64,000 nucleotides of DNA from Scatonaster sp045598705 (lineage in GTDB: Bacteria; Bacillota; Clostridia; Saccharofermentanales; Saccharofermentanaceae), in assembly GCA_045598705.1 (NCBI GenBank), contig JAZLMM010000049.1:30726-94725 (forward strand). Reading direction: 5' to 3'. Below are positions 25,269 to 34,724 of the stretch, one piece after another. A model generated the notes under the pieces. It was not told the origin of the DNA, made no database searches, and saw only the letters and a list, made by a program, of their open reading frames with translations. Every line of letters starts with the position of its first letter. Position 1 is the first letter of the stretch. The translations under genes were made by a program, and so were the position numbers.

Positions 25269-26444
25269 TCAAAGCATTGCAAGGATCCACGCAACTGCCA
25301 ATGCAATAAAGCCACAAGACACAAGTAGGAAAGCCCACATCGGAACGACCTTCTGCTTAACCTTCTTCTTTGGAACATGGTCCAATCCATTCGTTTCTGA
25401 TGATTCTTCTTTTGATTCTTCAGATGGCACGGTAACCGATGCGGTTTCTGAAGTGTGATTCTCTTCTTGAGAAGTCTTCGACGAATGGCCCTGCTCTTTA
25501 TCTCTATCCAATTTATCACTATCCACTTTATCACTATTTTCTTCATTCTTGCAACGAATTGAAGTAAGAATCTCTTGGGCACGCTTCACTTGGGGAAGTA
25601 GTTCCATCTGCACATTCTTGATTGAATCATTGAAATCTCTTTCAATATTTTCTTTACTATCCGGAAGCGAAGCCGATTCAGGTGCCAACGTATCGTTTAA
25701 ATAAACGATACCTACAGAAGCATCATCCGTATTCTGACCGGCACCCACCACAAATTCCTGAAGGATCTTCGCAAGTTTATCCTCCGCCTCTTTCTTCCCT
25801 TCTGAAGCCAGTTCAGCAAGTCTTGCCACAACCGGACGAACTAGTTGAGAGGATGAATCATAGACCATATCTTCTACGCCGTCAGTCATAAGCACAAAGG
25901 CGTGGGTGTCATCTGTAGTAGTGCGGAAGAACCGCAGATACTCCTGCGCATTCGGAAACGTAATAAAGTATGTAGAAGAAGCATTCTCGCCGTTCTGCGG
26001 GAGTGTCAATGGAGAGATGCCATGTGAAGAGACACGGCAAATCAAGCCATCTCCGATATGACCCGCAAGTACCATATTTCCTTTTACCGCTACGAACAGA
26101 AGTGTACATGACAGGCGTTCAAGTCCATTCAATTCATGTTCAACAAGAAGATCCGCCATATTTGAATGAATTGCAGTAACAAGAAGGCTTCTAGAGATAC
26201 TCTCTCGATTCTCAAAGTAGAACGCATCGAAATGATTACAAAGAAGATCTGCAACAGTCTCTACTGCACACTTGGCACCGAATCTTGCATGCGTATACTT
26301 GGCGCCACCGGCTCCATCCGCCACACATACCACAGACACGCCATTAGCCGTCTTGGAAATGGACGCATCTTCACATGGTGTACCGCGTGAAATATGTTTG
26401 TTTCCGATTAGAGAAACATTGGCCAGCGTTGGAAGCTTTGTCAT
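25269..26444 (-). CDS. PP2C-type Ser/Thr phosphatase with C-terminal membrane anchor
   Basis: 391 residues. The PP2C domain (about 1-255) shows the metal Asp motifs PCEDAS, CVADGAGGAKY, GHIGDG, MTDGVED and NTDDAS. A Ser/Glu/Lys-rich linker and a single C-terminal hydrophobic segment (PMWAFLLVSCGFIALAVAW) follow. That tail-anchor arrangement would keep the phosphatase cytoplasmic at the membrane. It lies 3 bp after the VWA gene. It probably reverses the action of the co-encoded kinase. This is inferred from the kinase/VWA/PP2C triads known in bacteria. Confidence 0.9.
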   Translation of the reverse strand: MTKLPTLANVSLIGNKHISRGTPCEDASISKTANGVSVVCVADGAGGAKYTHARFGAKCAVETVADLLCNHFDAFYFENRESISRSLLVTAIHSNMADLLVEHELNGLERLSCTLLFVAVKGNMVLAGHIGDGLICRVSSHGISPLTLPQNGENASSTYFITFPNAQEYLRFFRTTTDDTHAFVLMTDGVEDMVYDSSSQLVRPVVARLAELASEGKKEAEDKLAKILQEFVVGAGQNTDDASVGIVYLNDTLAPESASLPDSKENIERDFNDSIKNVQMELLPQVKRAQEILTSIRCKNEENSDKVDSDKLDRDKEQGHSSKTSQEENHTSETASVTVPSEESKEESSETNGLDHVPKKKVKQKVVPMWAFLLVSCGFIALAVAWILAML

Positions 26445-26447
26445 CTC

Positions 26448-27191
26448 TTACTTATTCTCCTCAATTGCCTTGAAGAAGTCATCCATGGCCATCTCATCGC
26501 CTTCAGGCTCGGTATTCAGATTATAAAGCGCATCCGTACCTGCATTGTTTGAAACAACAGACGAACTACTTGAACCTAAGAATGCAAAGAGTTTACCGAA
26601 CTGTGCCGTACTAATAGAAATCGGTTCTTCACGTTTACCGGACAAGCGCTTCAGCATTGGGAAGTCAGCACTATTACCAACACCGATATTGAAGACTACA
26701 AGCTTGTCATTGTCTTCCAATTCACGAACAGCCTCGATTGCTTTCTCCATATTCTCGACTGCCTGATCACCCTGCGGAGCGCCATCGGTAATAACAACCA
26801 GCCATGGCTGATAGTACTTGATGCCCATCTGCTTATAACCTTCTTTACGCGCATTAAGAAGTTCAAGAGCAGTCAGAATGCCTTCACCGATTGGCGTCAG
26901 ACTTGTCGTTGCCTGAATACGCGGAATACTCTTCTCTTTGCTTGCCTTACCGAAAGGAAGAAAGATATCCACCGAACCACCAAATGTAATGATTGCAATA
27001 TCCGCCGAAGATCTTGTCTCTTCATTCTCACGAATCGAAGAAAAGAAACTCTGAAGTCCATCATTCAGTTGTTCGATTGGATAGCCGGCCATAGAACCAC
27101 TGACATCCAGACAGAAACAGATTGGAAGACGTCGACGAGTGCTACTCCCGAAATCAGATTTTGAAAAACCGCCTATTTCTTCATTTGCCAT
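26448..27191 (-). CDS. VWA-domain protein (TerY-like)
   Basis: 247 residues. The single von Willebrand factor A domain has a complete MIDAS: CLDVSGSMAG, the Thr in TTSLTPIGEG and VITDGAPQGD. A Ser-rich loop and acidic tail follow; no signal peptide or membrane segment, so it is cytoplasmic. It belongs to the TerY-like group found with protein kinases and PP2C phosphatases. SD AGGAG precedes the ATG. It is placed between kinase and phosphatase; a role in mediating metal-dependent protein contact is inferred. Confidence 0.9.
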   Translation of the reverse strand: MANEEIGGFSKSDFGSSTRRRLPICFCLDVSGSMAGYPIEQLNDGLQSFFSSIRENEETRSSADIAIITFGGSVDIFLPFGKASKEKSIPRIQATTSLTPIGEGILTALELLNARKEGYKQMGIKYYQPWLVVITDGAPQGDQAVENMEKAIEAVRELEDNDKLVVFNIGVGNSADFPMLKRLSGKREEPISISTAQFGKLFAFLGSSSSSVVSNNAGTDALYNLNTEPEGDEMAMDDFFKAIEENK

Positions 27192-27215
27192 AGTTTGCTC
27201 CTTTTCTCATCCACT

Positions 27216-29015
27216 TCATGCCAACTTCAGAGTGAAAACAATAATTACCACTAAGAAAATCGCAAAGAAGATTAATAGCCACTTATATTGTTCAAGTAAT
27301 GCAGAAATTCCGCCACCTGATGACTTAGCATTCGAATAATTAGAACTTCCTGACACGCCCCTCGAGGAAGAAGTCGTAGTCGATGATGCGGAATGACTCG
27401 GATACAGATGTGCATTAAGAGACGTATCCTCCGACTTGGAAGACGCAGAACGCATAGTAGAAGCGGACGAATTTGAACGGCTTGCTCCGCTTTGTGCACT
27501 CACCCCCGTATTGATAACCGGGTTGTTGTACGTAGATCTAGGAACAGGACGCTTGGTCGGCTTCTTCTCATCCGCCACACGATACGGGAATACCCGATAG
27601 TACTCCTCATCTTCGAACACATGTTTCTTCAGTTGATCTCTATAATCTTCCAACGCATACGTCCACTCTGCACACTCGAATATCTCGCCTTGGGAGAAAG
27701 CACGTACAAACATATCTTTCAATTCAGGCGTAAGTGCATCCCAAATCTTATCGTATCCTCCGATTGGGATACGCTCGTTCTCGCTGTCATCCACTGTATA
27801 TGGGAAAGATAACGCTTCCATCTCATCACGCAGTGTCTCAAGACCATTACGTTGCGCATAAGGATGCTGACCACAGAACAGCATGGAGAACACGAGAATC
27901 GAAATTGAATAATCCTCGTCCTGTGGACGACGGAGGAAAGAAACGAATGATTTATCCCAAAGCTCCGGGCGAGTAAATTCTTCCGTTCCAACTGGGCATG
28001 GAAGATCTTGATACTGTACACTGTCGATATCGATCAGATAAATACCGCTGTCATCGATCATCGCGTTCTTCAACTGGATGTCTCCCGCCAATACACCATG
28101 CAGATGCAGGTAATCCATGATTCGCAAGAATCCAAGTGTTGACTCCACTACGTCAAGTCTCGACCAATTGGAGAAATACTTCTCCATGGCATCCGGTCCG
28201 TCAAAAGCACGGCTGATCGTATGACCTGAAGCTTTCCTCATCAAGTAACCGACCGGTGTCTTATCTTTCGAATAAAGGAGCTTCACCGGCCAACAGATAT
28301 TCTTGGCATCCAATCCTAATTCACGCATCTTCATCAGCTTGTACCAACGAAGCGGCGTGATGCCACCACGGTGATAGACCTTCGCTACAAACTCCTCATC
28401 ATTGGTACAGAACACAAGACCTTCTGCACCGGTACTAATTAAAGAAGTCAGCGTCACCGTCTCCTGATCATCCGTGACCAAGCTGTCGCCTACACTGAAA
28501 TAATAATCTAGCGCAATGAAATTACTATTTCCGGCTATAGGATTAACGGAATAAGGTCTCTCAGATTCCATGCAATCCGCAATACTCGGATAGAAACGAA
28601 GTTTTCCATGGTCAATAACGAAAATTGCACTTCTACCTTGTGCATTGATATTTCTCAATCTGGAGAAAGCATTACTGTTCCGGCCAATAAAGAAACACTC
28701 ATCCTCGTTGCCCATATGTTCAAGAAAGAAATTCACAATGGAAGCCTGCTTATTTGCGCGAAGAAGATGTGCATCGACCAAGGCCTTCATGGACAACTTA
28801 ATCTGAGAGATCATCTCGCGTTCAGAATCATTTCCAGCCTTGATTGCCGATTCATGGAAAGCCTTGAATGAACCACTCACAAAGACCGTCTTGTTTAAGT
28901 CAATTACAGATTGAATCAGCGCTTCTTCCAGACCAGAATCATTCAATTCGAGCAAAGCAGAATAATCAACTACAAGCGAACTGTAATCCTGTAGTATCTC
29001 CGCAAAATCAGCCAT
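27216..29015 (-). CDS. Tail-anchored Ser/Thr protein kinase with N-terminal PIN-like region
   Basis: 599 residues. Residues 1-150 form an alpha/beta region (LVVDYSALL, VFVSGSF, FFIGRNSNA, IFVIDHGK) that recalls a PIN-like fold. The kinase domain at about 185-470 has a glycine loop (STGAEGLVF), Lys212, a catalytic loop GDIQLKN with Asp312 and Asn317 (HRD is replaced by AGD), and DID (Asp329) for DFG. A Ser-rich linker and a C-terminal hydrophobic anchor (WLLIFFAIFLVVIIVF) follow. It has its own promoter and SD GGGGGA. It is the first gene of the four-gene signalling operon. Confidence 0.88.
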   Translation of the reverse strand: MADFAEILQDYSSLVVDYSALLELNDSGLEEALIQSVIDLNKTVFVSGSFKAFHESAIKAGNDSEREMISQIKLSMKALVDAHLLRANKQASIVNFFLEHMGNEDECFFIGRNSNAFSRLRNINAQGRSAIFVIDHGKLRFYPSIADCMESERPYSVNPIAGNSNFIALDYYFSVGDSLVTDDQETVTLTSLISTGAEGLVFCTNDEEFVAKVYHRGGITPLRWYKLMKMRELGLDAKNICWPVKLLYSKDKTPVGYLMRKASGHTISRAFDGPDAMEKYFSNWSRLDVVESTLGFLRIMDYLHLHGVLAGDIQLKNAMIDDSGIYLIDIDSVQYQDLPCPVGTEEFTRPELWDKSFVSFLRRPQDEDYSISILVFSMLFCGQHPYAQRNGLETLRDEMEALSFPYTVDDSENERIPIGGYDKIWDALTPELKDMFVRAFSQGEIFECAEWTYALEDYRDQLKKHVFEDEEYYRVFPYRVADEKKPTKRPVPRSTYNNPVINTGVSAQSGASRSNSSASTMRSASSKSEDTSLNAHLYPSHSASSTTTSSSRGVSGSSNYSNAKSSGGGISALLEQYKWLLIFFAIFLVVIIVFTLKLA

Positions 29016-29044
29016 AATAATCCCCCAACTTCCATATAGGACTA

Positions 29045-29073
29045 ATTATAAATCAACAGTTAAAGTCCCACAA
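29045..29073 (-). promoter_or_regulatory. Promoter of kinase/VWA/PP2C operon
   Basis: TTGTGG (29073-29068), a 17-nt spacer and TATAAT (29050-29045) on the minus strand, about 30 bp before the kinase start. Confidence 0.65.
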
Positions 29074-29105
29074 CATAAATTGAGAGATATATTGTAAAAT
29101 TTCCT

Positions 29106-30353
29106 TTATATCTCAAATCCGCGCATCAGATTGTCGAAAGTATCTCTTCTGCGAATCAGTCGGTCATTTCCATCAAGATCGATCAGCACCTCTGCAGGGC
29201 GAAGACGATTATTATAATTCGAACTCATCGAATAGCCATATGCACCGGCATCCAGCACGACTGCAATGTCGCCTTCTTGTGTCACAGGAAGTTCACGGTC
29301 CTTGGCAACAATATCACCTGATTCGCAGATATTACCAACCACAGAGTAGATCTCCTTCGTGCCATCGATGACAGGCTTACCGTCTCGATAGATCTCCACA
29401 TCATGGTGTGCATCATATAAAGCGGGGCGCAGAAGCACATTCATACCAATGTCCGTACCGATGTACTTATGTCCATAGTTCTCCTTCACCGCATGCACGC
29501 TTCCAAGTAAGACGCCGCCTTCCGAAACAATATATCGACCGGGCTCCATCTTAAAGAGCAGGTCACGTCCGGTCCTCTTCTTCCAATCCGTAAGAAGTTG
29601 GTCGAGCGCCACCTTGAATGCCTCAATATCGAATTCCGCTTCATCATCCAGCTTGTGATAAGGTGTACCGAATCCACCACCGAAATCCACAAACTCTAAT
29701 TCTTCAAAATCTTCCGCATAATGCAGGAAATTAGATACCGCATCCAAATACGGTTGAAAATCCATAAATAAGGAACCAATATGTTGATTCAATCCGACAA
29801 TATGTAGATCATACTTCTTGGCAACATCATTGATCTTCGCGATATCCTGTGCAGCCACACCGAACTTCGTCTTCTTTCCGGCAGTAACGACCTTCTCATG
29901 GTGACCCGCACCAACACCCGGATTCAGACGAACCGAAAGACGTCCACCTGGGCAGAGACGGCCAAACATCTCTAACTGAGCCAAACTATCGACACTCAGC
30001 ATAACCCCTTCATCAATGGCATACTGCATCTCTTCTTCCGAGACATTATTCGGCACAAAGAAAATACGATCACTCGGAAATCCCGCCTTCTTAATCGTGT
30101 AAATATCACCTGGGCTCATCGCATCCGCATTGAGTCCTTCTTCATACGCCATACGAAGGATCGTTAGATTAGAATTCGCCTTAATGGAGAAATTAGATGT
30201 AAAACGATGGTTCACCAAGATGCCTGCTACTCTTCGCATCTGTCGGCGCAAAATATCTTCGTTATAGACATAAAGTGGAGACCCGTACTTGGCAAGAAGT
30301 GCCTCAGGGTTCGTATTTCCAAAGTAATTCATCTGCTGGGTATAAGATTCCAT
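29106..30353 (-). CDS. lysA: Diaminopimelate decarboxylase
   Basis: About 415 residues. Alanine-racemase-fold PLP enzyme that decarboxylates meso-DAP to lysine. Visible: SNFSIKANSN with the PLP lysine, HIGSLF, FVDFGGGFGTPYH, EPGRYIVSEGG, and the C-terminal GNICESGD with the active-site Cys and AGAYGYSMSSNYN. The ATG at 30353 is chosen because AGAGGTG lies 6 nt upstream; the longer frame adds nine unlikely residues. Confidence 0.95.
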   Translation of the reverse strand: MESYTQQMNYFGNTNPEALLAKYGSPLYVYNEDILRRQMRRVAGILVNHRFTSNFSIKANSNLTILRMAYEEGLNADAMSPGDIYTIKKAGFPSDRIFFVPNNVSEEEMQYAIDEGVMLSVDSLAQLEMFGRLCPGGRLSVRLNPGVGAGHHEKVVTAGKKTKFGVAAQDIAKINDVAKKYDLHIVGLNQHIGSLFMDFQPYLDAVSNFLHYAEDFEELEFVDFGGGFGTPYHKLDDEAEFDIEAFKVALDQLLTDWKKRTGRDLLFKMEPGRYIVSEGGVLLGSVHAVKENYGHKYIGTDIGMNVLLRPALYDAHHDVEIYRDGKPVIDGTKEIYSVVGNICESGDIVAKDRELPVTQEGDIAVVLDAGAYGYSMSSNYNNRLRPAEVLIDLDGNDRLIRRRDTFDNLMRGFEI

Positions 30354-30427
30354 AAAGACACCTCTATTCATAAGTTGCAACTATTTTAACATTTTCATCG
30401 TTCAATGCAAGAGCACAGAAGTATACA

Positions 30428-32275
30428 CTACATCTCGTCTGAATCAACAATTCCCACCATGCGCATGAGATACTTCGCATTGGTTTCAGTGGACATTCCA
30501 TCTTTCAGCAAATAGTCAAAATGCATACCCTCTTCATCGAAGAATTCAGAGAAATGGTAGAAGCTAAGATCGACCTCATCCTGATCCGCCATTTTACAGA
30601 GTTCATAATCATGGGTAGACATCATACCGATAATCTGCGGCGCATGAAGTTTCTTGAGTACCGTCCACGCACCGTCTGTCCTATCTTTCGAATTCGTCCC
30701 GCGGAATATCTCATCGATCAGATAAAGAAGCGGTGTATTGGACTCCGAAGCACGGACAATACGCTCAATCTTCAGAAGTTCAGCATAGAAGGTCGAGACG
30801 CCTTCACCAAGATTATCCTCTATTCGCATGGATGCAGCCAGACGCATCATCGACAAAGAAAGAGACTGTGAAGGACATGTAGCACCGGCAAAAGCAAGGA
30901 CCGTATTGATACCCACTGTACGAAGGAGAGTGGTTTTACCAGACATATTCGAACCTGTAATCATGGCACATCCATGGTCAAGGGAGAAGTCATTTCTAAC
31001 CAATTTATGTGTTGGAATCAGTGGATGACCAATCTTTGTTCCGCGGAAGAATGGATGGTCTTCTTCCACAATTTCAGGAATACATCCATCTGGATAGATC
31101 GTCTTCAGAACAGAAAGACTCATCAGAGCTTCCCATTCTCCGATTGCAAGAAGCTTATCCGGAATCTCGCTTCCAGACTCCTCACGCCAACGATTAAGAC
31201 GTCTAATACACATCTCATCATAGAGGAACACAAGATTCAGTACGAAATAAAGAAGCGGTTGCATCCTCGCCTGAACCATAAGGCAGACCCGATAGAGTGA
31301 ATTAAGCTGATTCGAAGCCGTCTGATTCTGGGTCTGTCCTTCTTTCTCTCCATAAAGACGATTCCGCAAAGACTGAAGGTAATCGGATTTCACGTCCACA
31401 CGCTCGAGTTCAGTGAAAATCTTCGCATAGGCACGAAGCTCGGGATAGAACTTCTCAACAACCATAAACGAAGTAGCATGACGCTTATATGTAATCGTCA
31501 TAAGACCGAACTGAATCAGAACGAATCCGGCGGTTACCATAAATATCTTACTATTGATGAAGATACTGAGAATTAAACTGATCCAGATGCCACAGGTTGC
31601 AAAGATCCTAGCAAAGATCATCCTCTTGCCGAACTCCTGAAGGCCCATCTTGATGAAACCAAGAAGTGCCGAGGGCGAACCCTTCTTCTTCACATTCATC
31701 TTCGTGGTCGCTTCCAACTCTTCCACTTTCTCATACTGTTCCGCAAGCTCAGATACGGCGGCTTGTCTTCTTAGAATATCCTCTTTACTGATGTTCTCTT
31801 CAGAAGCACAAAGAAGCCATCGCTGTAGTTGTTTGCGACCATAAGCCGTATGACCGACATTAATTAATGCAAACAAGGAATTGGGACCAAATAGATCCAG
31901 ATCACCGGCAAAAGGATGAGACTTCATGGCCAAATCTGATCCGTCATCTGTAATCTTCGTAAAATCATGCTGGGTACGCGCGATATAGATATCATGTATC
32001 TCTTTAATAGCAAGACAGCGCTTATAAACCGCTTTCTTGCGGTTATGAAGCACAACAAAAACAATAAATAGTACAAATGCAATGCCGGAAGGAATAAGGA
32101 AAATCAGATTCTTCTTCCAGAAATAGAGTCCTATACCAAGTGCAGTCACAACAAAAGAAACGCCTCGCAAAGACGCTAGATGTTCATCTTGTTGCTCAAT
32201 TATGTGAAGTTCTTCAGTTAGATAAGCCTGGCGCGCTTGCAGAACTTGATCTCGATTCTCGATAGTATTGCTCAT
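30428..32275 (-). CDS. Membrane-embedded MutS-like ATPase
   Basis: 615 residues. The C-terminal MutS domain V has Walker A GSNMSGKTTLL, Walker B LLYLIDEIFRGTN and the following MSTHD. The MutS mismatch-recognition and connector domains are missing. The N-terminal half instead carries two hydrophobic pairs (VSFVVTALGIGLYFW with IPSGIAFVLFIVFVV; IFATCGIWISLILSIF with IFMVTAGFVLIQFGL). It is therefore not a mismatch-repair MutS but a membrane relative of unknown role. It starts 6 bp after the sirtuin gene and is probably coupled to it. Confidence 0.88.
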   Translation of the reverse strand: MSNTIENRDQVLQARQAYLTEELHIIEQQDEHLASLRGVSFVVTALGIGLYFWKKNLIFLIPSGIAFVLFIVFVVLHNRKKAVYKRCLAIKEIHDIYIARTQHDFTKITDDGSDLAMKSHPFAGDLDLFGPNSLFALINVGHTAYGRKQLQRWLLCASEENISKEDILRRQAAVSELAEQYEKVEELEATTKMNVKKKGSPSALLGFIKMGLQEFGKRMIFARIFATCGIWISLILSIFINSKIFMVTAGFVLIQFGLMTITYKRHATSFMVVEKFYPELRAYAKIFTELERVDVKSDYLQSLRNRLYGEKEGQTQNQTASNQLNSLYRVCLMVQARMQPLLYFVLNLVFLYDEMCIRRLNRWREESGSEIPDKLLAIGEWEALMSLSVLKTIYPDGCIPEIVEEDHPFFRGTKIGHPLIPTHKLVRNDFSLDHGCAMITGSNMSGKTTLLRTVGINTVLAFAGATCPSQSLSLSMMRLAASMRIEDNLGEGVSTFYAELLKIERIVRASESNTPLLYLIDEIFRGTNSKDRTDGAWTVLKKLHAPQIIGMMSTHDYELCKMADQDEVDLSFYHFSEFFDEEGMHFDYLLKDGMSTETNAKYLMRMVGIVDSDEM

Positions 32276-32281
32276 GAAAGA

Positions 32282-33259
32282 TCAATCTTTCTTCTCATCT
32301 TTTGATTTTGAAGCTGCCGATTTACTTGTCGAAGTACGCGACTTGATTCCAGACTTCGTTTTAGACTGGGTTGCAGATGTCTTCGAAGTAGCCTTAGAAG
32401 TAGCATTAGTAGTAGATGACTTCGCCGTTTCTTTCTTCGCAGTGGACTTCTTCACCGTAGTCTTCTTGGTTGCAGTCTTCTTTCTCGGTATATACTTCGA
32501 AATTGCCTCATCAAGTACGGCACCGATACTGTCATGAATCGTCAGCATCGCCTGAAGATCCAGATAAGTAGAACTCTTGTTGATGATGACCACACGATCA
32601 CTCTTAAGGAACTGCGCGAAAGTCGCAGCAGGATACACGGTCAGCGATGTACCACCAATAATCAGAAGATCCGCTTTCTTGATGGATTTGACGGCACGGT
32701 CAATATTCTCATGTTCCAGATGCTCTTCATAGAGCACAACATCCGGACGAACAATCGCGCCACACTTCTTACAATGAGGGACGCCCTTGCTCTTCAGAAC
32801 ATAACTCAAGGAATACTTCTCGCCACATTCGAGGCAGTAATTACGGAATACAGAACCATGAAGTTCAACTGTGGTAGTACTTCCAGCCATCTGGTGAAGG
32901 TTATCGATATTCTGCGTAATCGTTGCCTTCAATTTACCTTGCTTCTCAAGGCGAACCAACGCACGATGCGCCTTATTCGGTCTAGCTTTCGGATAGCAGA
33001 GCTTACGCTTATAGAAATCGAAGAACTCGTCAGGATGCGCCTCAAAGAACGAATGGCTGATGATATCAACAGGACGATAAGAAAGTCCGCTCTCCTGGTT
33101 GAAAATACCCTCACCGCTTCGGAAATCTGGGATTCCACTCTCTGTAGACACACCAGCACCACCAAGGAATACGATATTATCGGATTCCTTAATCAATTGC
33201 CGAAGTTGAGCGATCTTATTCTCTCGCGCTCCCTCATATCGATCTAGTCTGGTTTCCAC
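32282..33259 (-). CDS. Sir2-family NAD-dependent deacylase with histone-H1-like tail
   Basis: 325 residues. The sirtuin core (1-245) shows FLGGAGVSTESGIPDFRS, TQNIDNLHQMAG, catalytic His in ELHGSVFR, a zinc site CLECG/CKKCG, RPDVVLYEE and GGTSLTVYPA. The last 80 residues are almost only Lys, Ser, Thr and Ala, resembling the C-terminal tail of bacterial histone-H1-like proteins, which suggests DNA or nucleic-acid binding. GTG start at 33259 with AGGGG 7 nt upstream. Confidence 0.93.
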   Translation of the reverse strand: METRLDRYEGARENKIAQLRQLIKESDNIVFLGGAGVSTESGIPDFRSGEGIFNQESGLSYRPVDIISHSFFEAHPDEFFDFYKRKLCYPKARPNKAHRALVRLEKQGKLKATITQNIDNLHQMAGSTTTVELHGSVFRNYCLECGEKYSLSYVLKSKGVPHCKKCGAIVRPDVVLYEEHLEHENIDRAVKSIKKADLLIIGGTSLTVYPAATFAQFLKSDRVVIINKSSTYLDLQAMLTIHDSIGAVLDEAISKYIPRKKTATKKTTVKKSTAKKETAKSSTTNATSKATSKTSATQSKTKSGIKSRTSTSKSAASKSKDEKKD

Positions 33260-33317
33260 TTTAAGCCCCTTTATTCAATCTCGAATAACAAGAAGTCATT
33301 CGAAAGTATGTAGTCAA

Positions 33318-33743
33318 TTAATCGAGAAATACATCTGATGCCACCGCACCATCATTGGCAGCCGCACCAAACATTTCCTTACCAAGAACGCGCTTCTCAT
33401 CACGTTCCTTCTCAGCGATGGCACTCAGTGCATCACGAGTACGGTCTGGGTTCTTAATATTCTCAAGGAGAATGATAGGTGTAGACTTATCTGCAGTAGA
33501 GAGCTGGATGGTACCAACACGGAAGATTCTCTGCCAGAAAGACTTGGTCAACTTCACATCGAGAATACGATACATCAGCAACTCATCTTTAGTGGACTTA
33601 ATAAAGCCTTTCTCAACAAACAGACGGTTCTCGCTGAAAGAATACTTGGTAAAAGTAAGCGGTAACCCGAGTACGCGTTTCTTATCCTGCCAAATAATCT
33701 TCTCTTCTACGATAAAATCACTTAACTTATCGACCTTAGCCAT
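33318..33743 (-). CDS. Bacterial PH-domain protein
   Basis: 141 residues, PH-like (YdbS/YdbT type bPH) fold: KRVLGLPLTFTKYSFSENRLFVEKGF, then LLMYRILDVKLTKSFWQRIFRVGTIQL, typical of this domain. No membrane segment. The role is unknown; family members often act at the membrane. SD GGAGG precedes the ATG. It lies 58 bp upstream of the sirtuin gene on the same strand. Confidence 0.85.
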   Translation of the reverse strand: MAKVDKLSDFIVEEKIIWQDKKRVLGLPLTFTKYSFSENRLFVEKGFIKSTKDELLMYRILDVKLTKSFWQRIFRVGTIQLSTADKSTPIILLENIKNPDRTRDALSAIAEKERDEKRVLGKEMFGAAANDGAVASDVFLD

Positions 33744-33845
33744 AATCTACCTCCAAAATGAACCTATTGTCATTATAGTGTTATCCGTTTTTTTCGTCTA
33801 CACAAAATCGTTAAAAAACACAATTTGGTAATATAAAGTTCAAAG

Positions 33846-34724
33846 TTACGACTTGTAGTCCATATCGCACTCTTCGAAGTATTCACTCCATTTATGCGTG
33901 TATTTCATGGAGAAATCACTCTTCAAGAAATAATCATAACGGACCATGTTCGGTGTATCCGGCACAGGATCGTCCCACGTAACATCGACGTGATACCAAG
34001 TGGATGAAATACAAACCTGCGCCCATGCATGACCTTCTGTTGTGAGATTATTGAAAGCTATACCGCTGACCGCTCGGCACTCCACTCCTGAAAGGAGACA
34101 TAATGCCGTAAAAGCTTCAGTATATCCTTGGCACGTCGCTGCACCAGTATTGAGAAGCGTCTCGCAAGTCCAGCACTCATACCCCTCGCCTCTCATGTTA
34201 TATCGATATGACGAGACGATATAATCGTGAATACTTCTCACTTTCTCCACATCGCTCATGCTATCTTTAATCATTAGACCTTTAATGCGAAGAAGTTCCT
34301 GCCCTACGTTCTGAGCACTACCAGTTGGATATTCATTTACATTTTTAGCATATAAATACTGCATCGCTTGACCACATGCATTGTACTGAATCGCAAATTC
34401 GACATAGCAACCTTTATTCGTCTCTTGATATCGAATCTGTCCGCCTTCTTGACGGAAAACTGCGTGAATACTATCACTTTCTGTAAGCTCATCCCAGTAC
34501 AAATTAAACGTCTCATATGAATCTGTCTTCACATACATGTAAGGTTCAAACGAATAGACACATCGATAGAATTCATCGAATAACTCCTCTGCACTACTTA
34601 CCTTGACATAATCGTGCTTCGTTCCTTTTATTTTAGAGGAATACATGAGAAATATCGCAGCAAGCGCAACGACAAGCAAAACAAACAATAGAATCTCAGA
34701 GACCTTTTTTACGATGTCCATCAT
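33846..34724 (-). CDS. Membrane-anchored transglutaminase-like protein
   Basis: 292 residues. One N-terminal membrane segment (ILLFVLLVVALAAIFLMY) puts the rest outside. The transglutaminase-like (TGc) domain has the catalytic triad: Cys in GAATCQGYTEAF, His in EGHAWAQV, Asp in HVDVTWDD. It may be a cysteine protease or cross-linking enzyme of the cell wall. Its start overlaps the last 29 bp of the upstream deacetylase-like gene, so the two are coupled. Confidence 0.9.
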   Translation of the reverse strand: MMDIVKKVSEILLFVLLVVALAAIFLMYSSKIKGTKHDYVKVSSAEELFDEFYRCVYSFEPYMYVKTDSYETFNLYWDELTESDSIHAVFRQEGGQIRYQETNKGCYVEFAIQYNACGQAMQYLYAKNVNEYPTGSAQNVGQELLRIKGLMIKDSMSDVEKVRSIHDYIVSSYRYNMRGEGYECWTCETLLNTGAATCQGYTEAFTALCLLSGVECRAVSGIAFNNLTTEGHAWAQVCISSTWYHVDVTWDDPVPDTPNMVRYDYFLKSDFSMKYTHKWSEYFEECDMDYKS

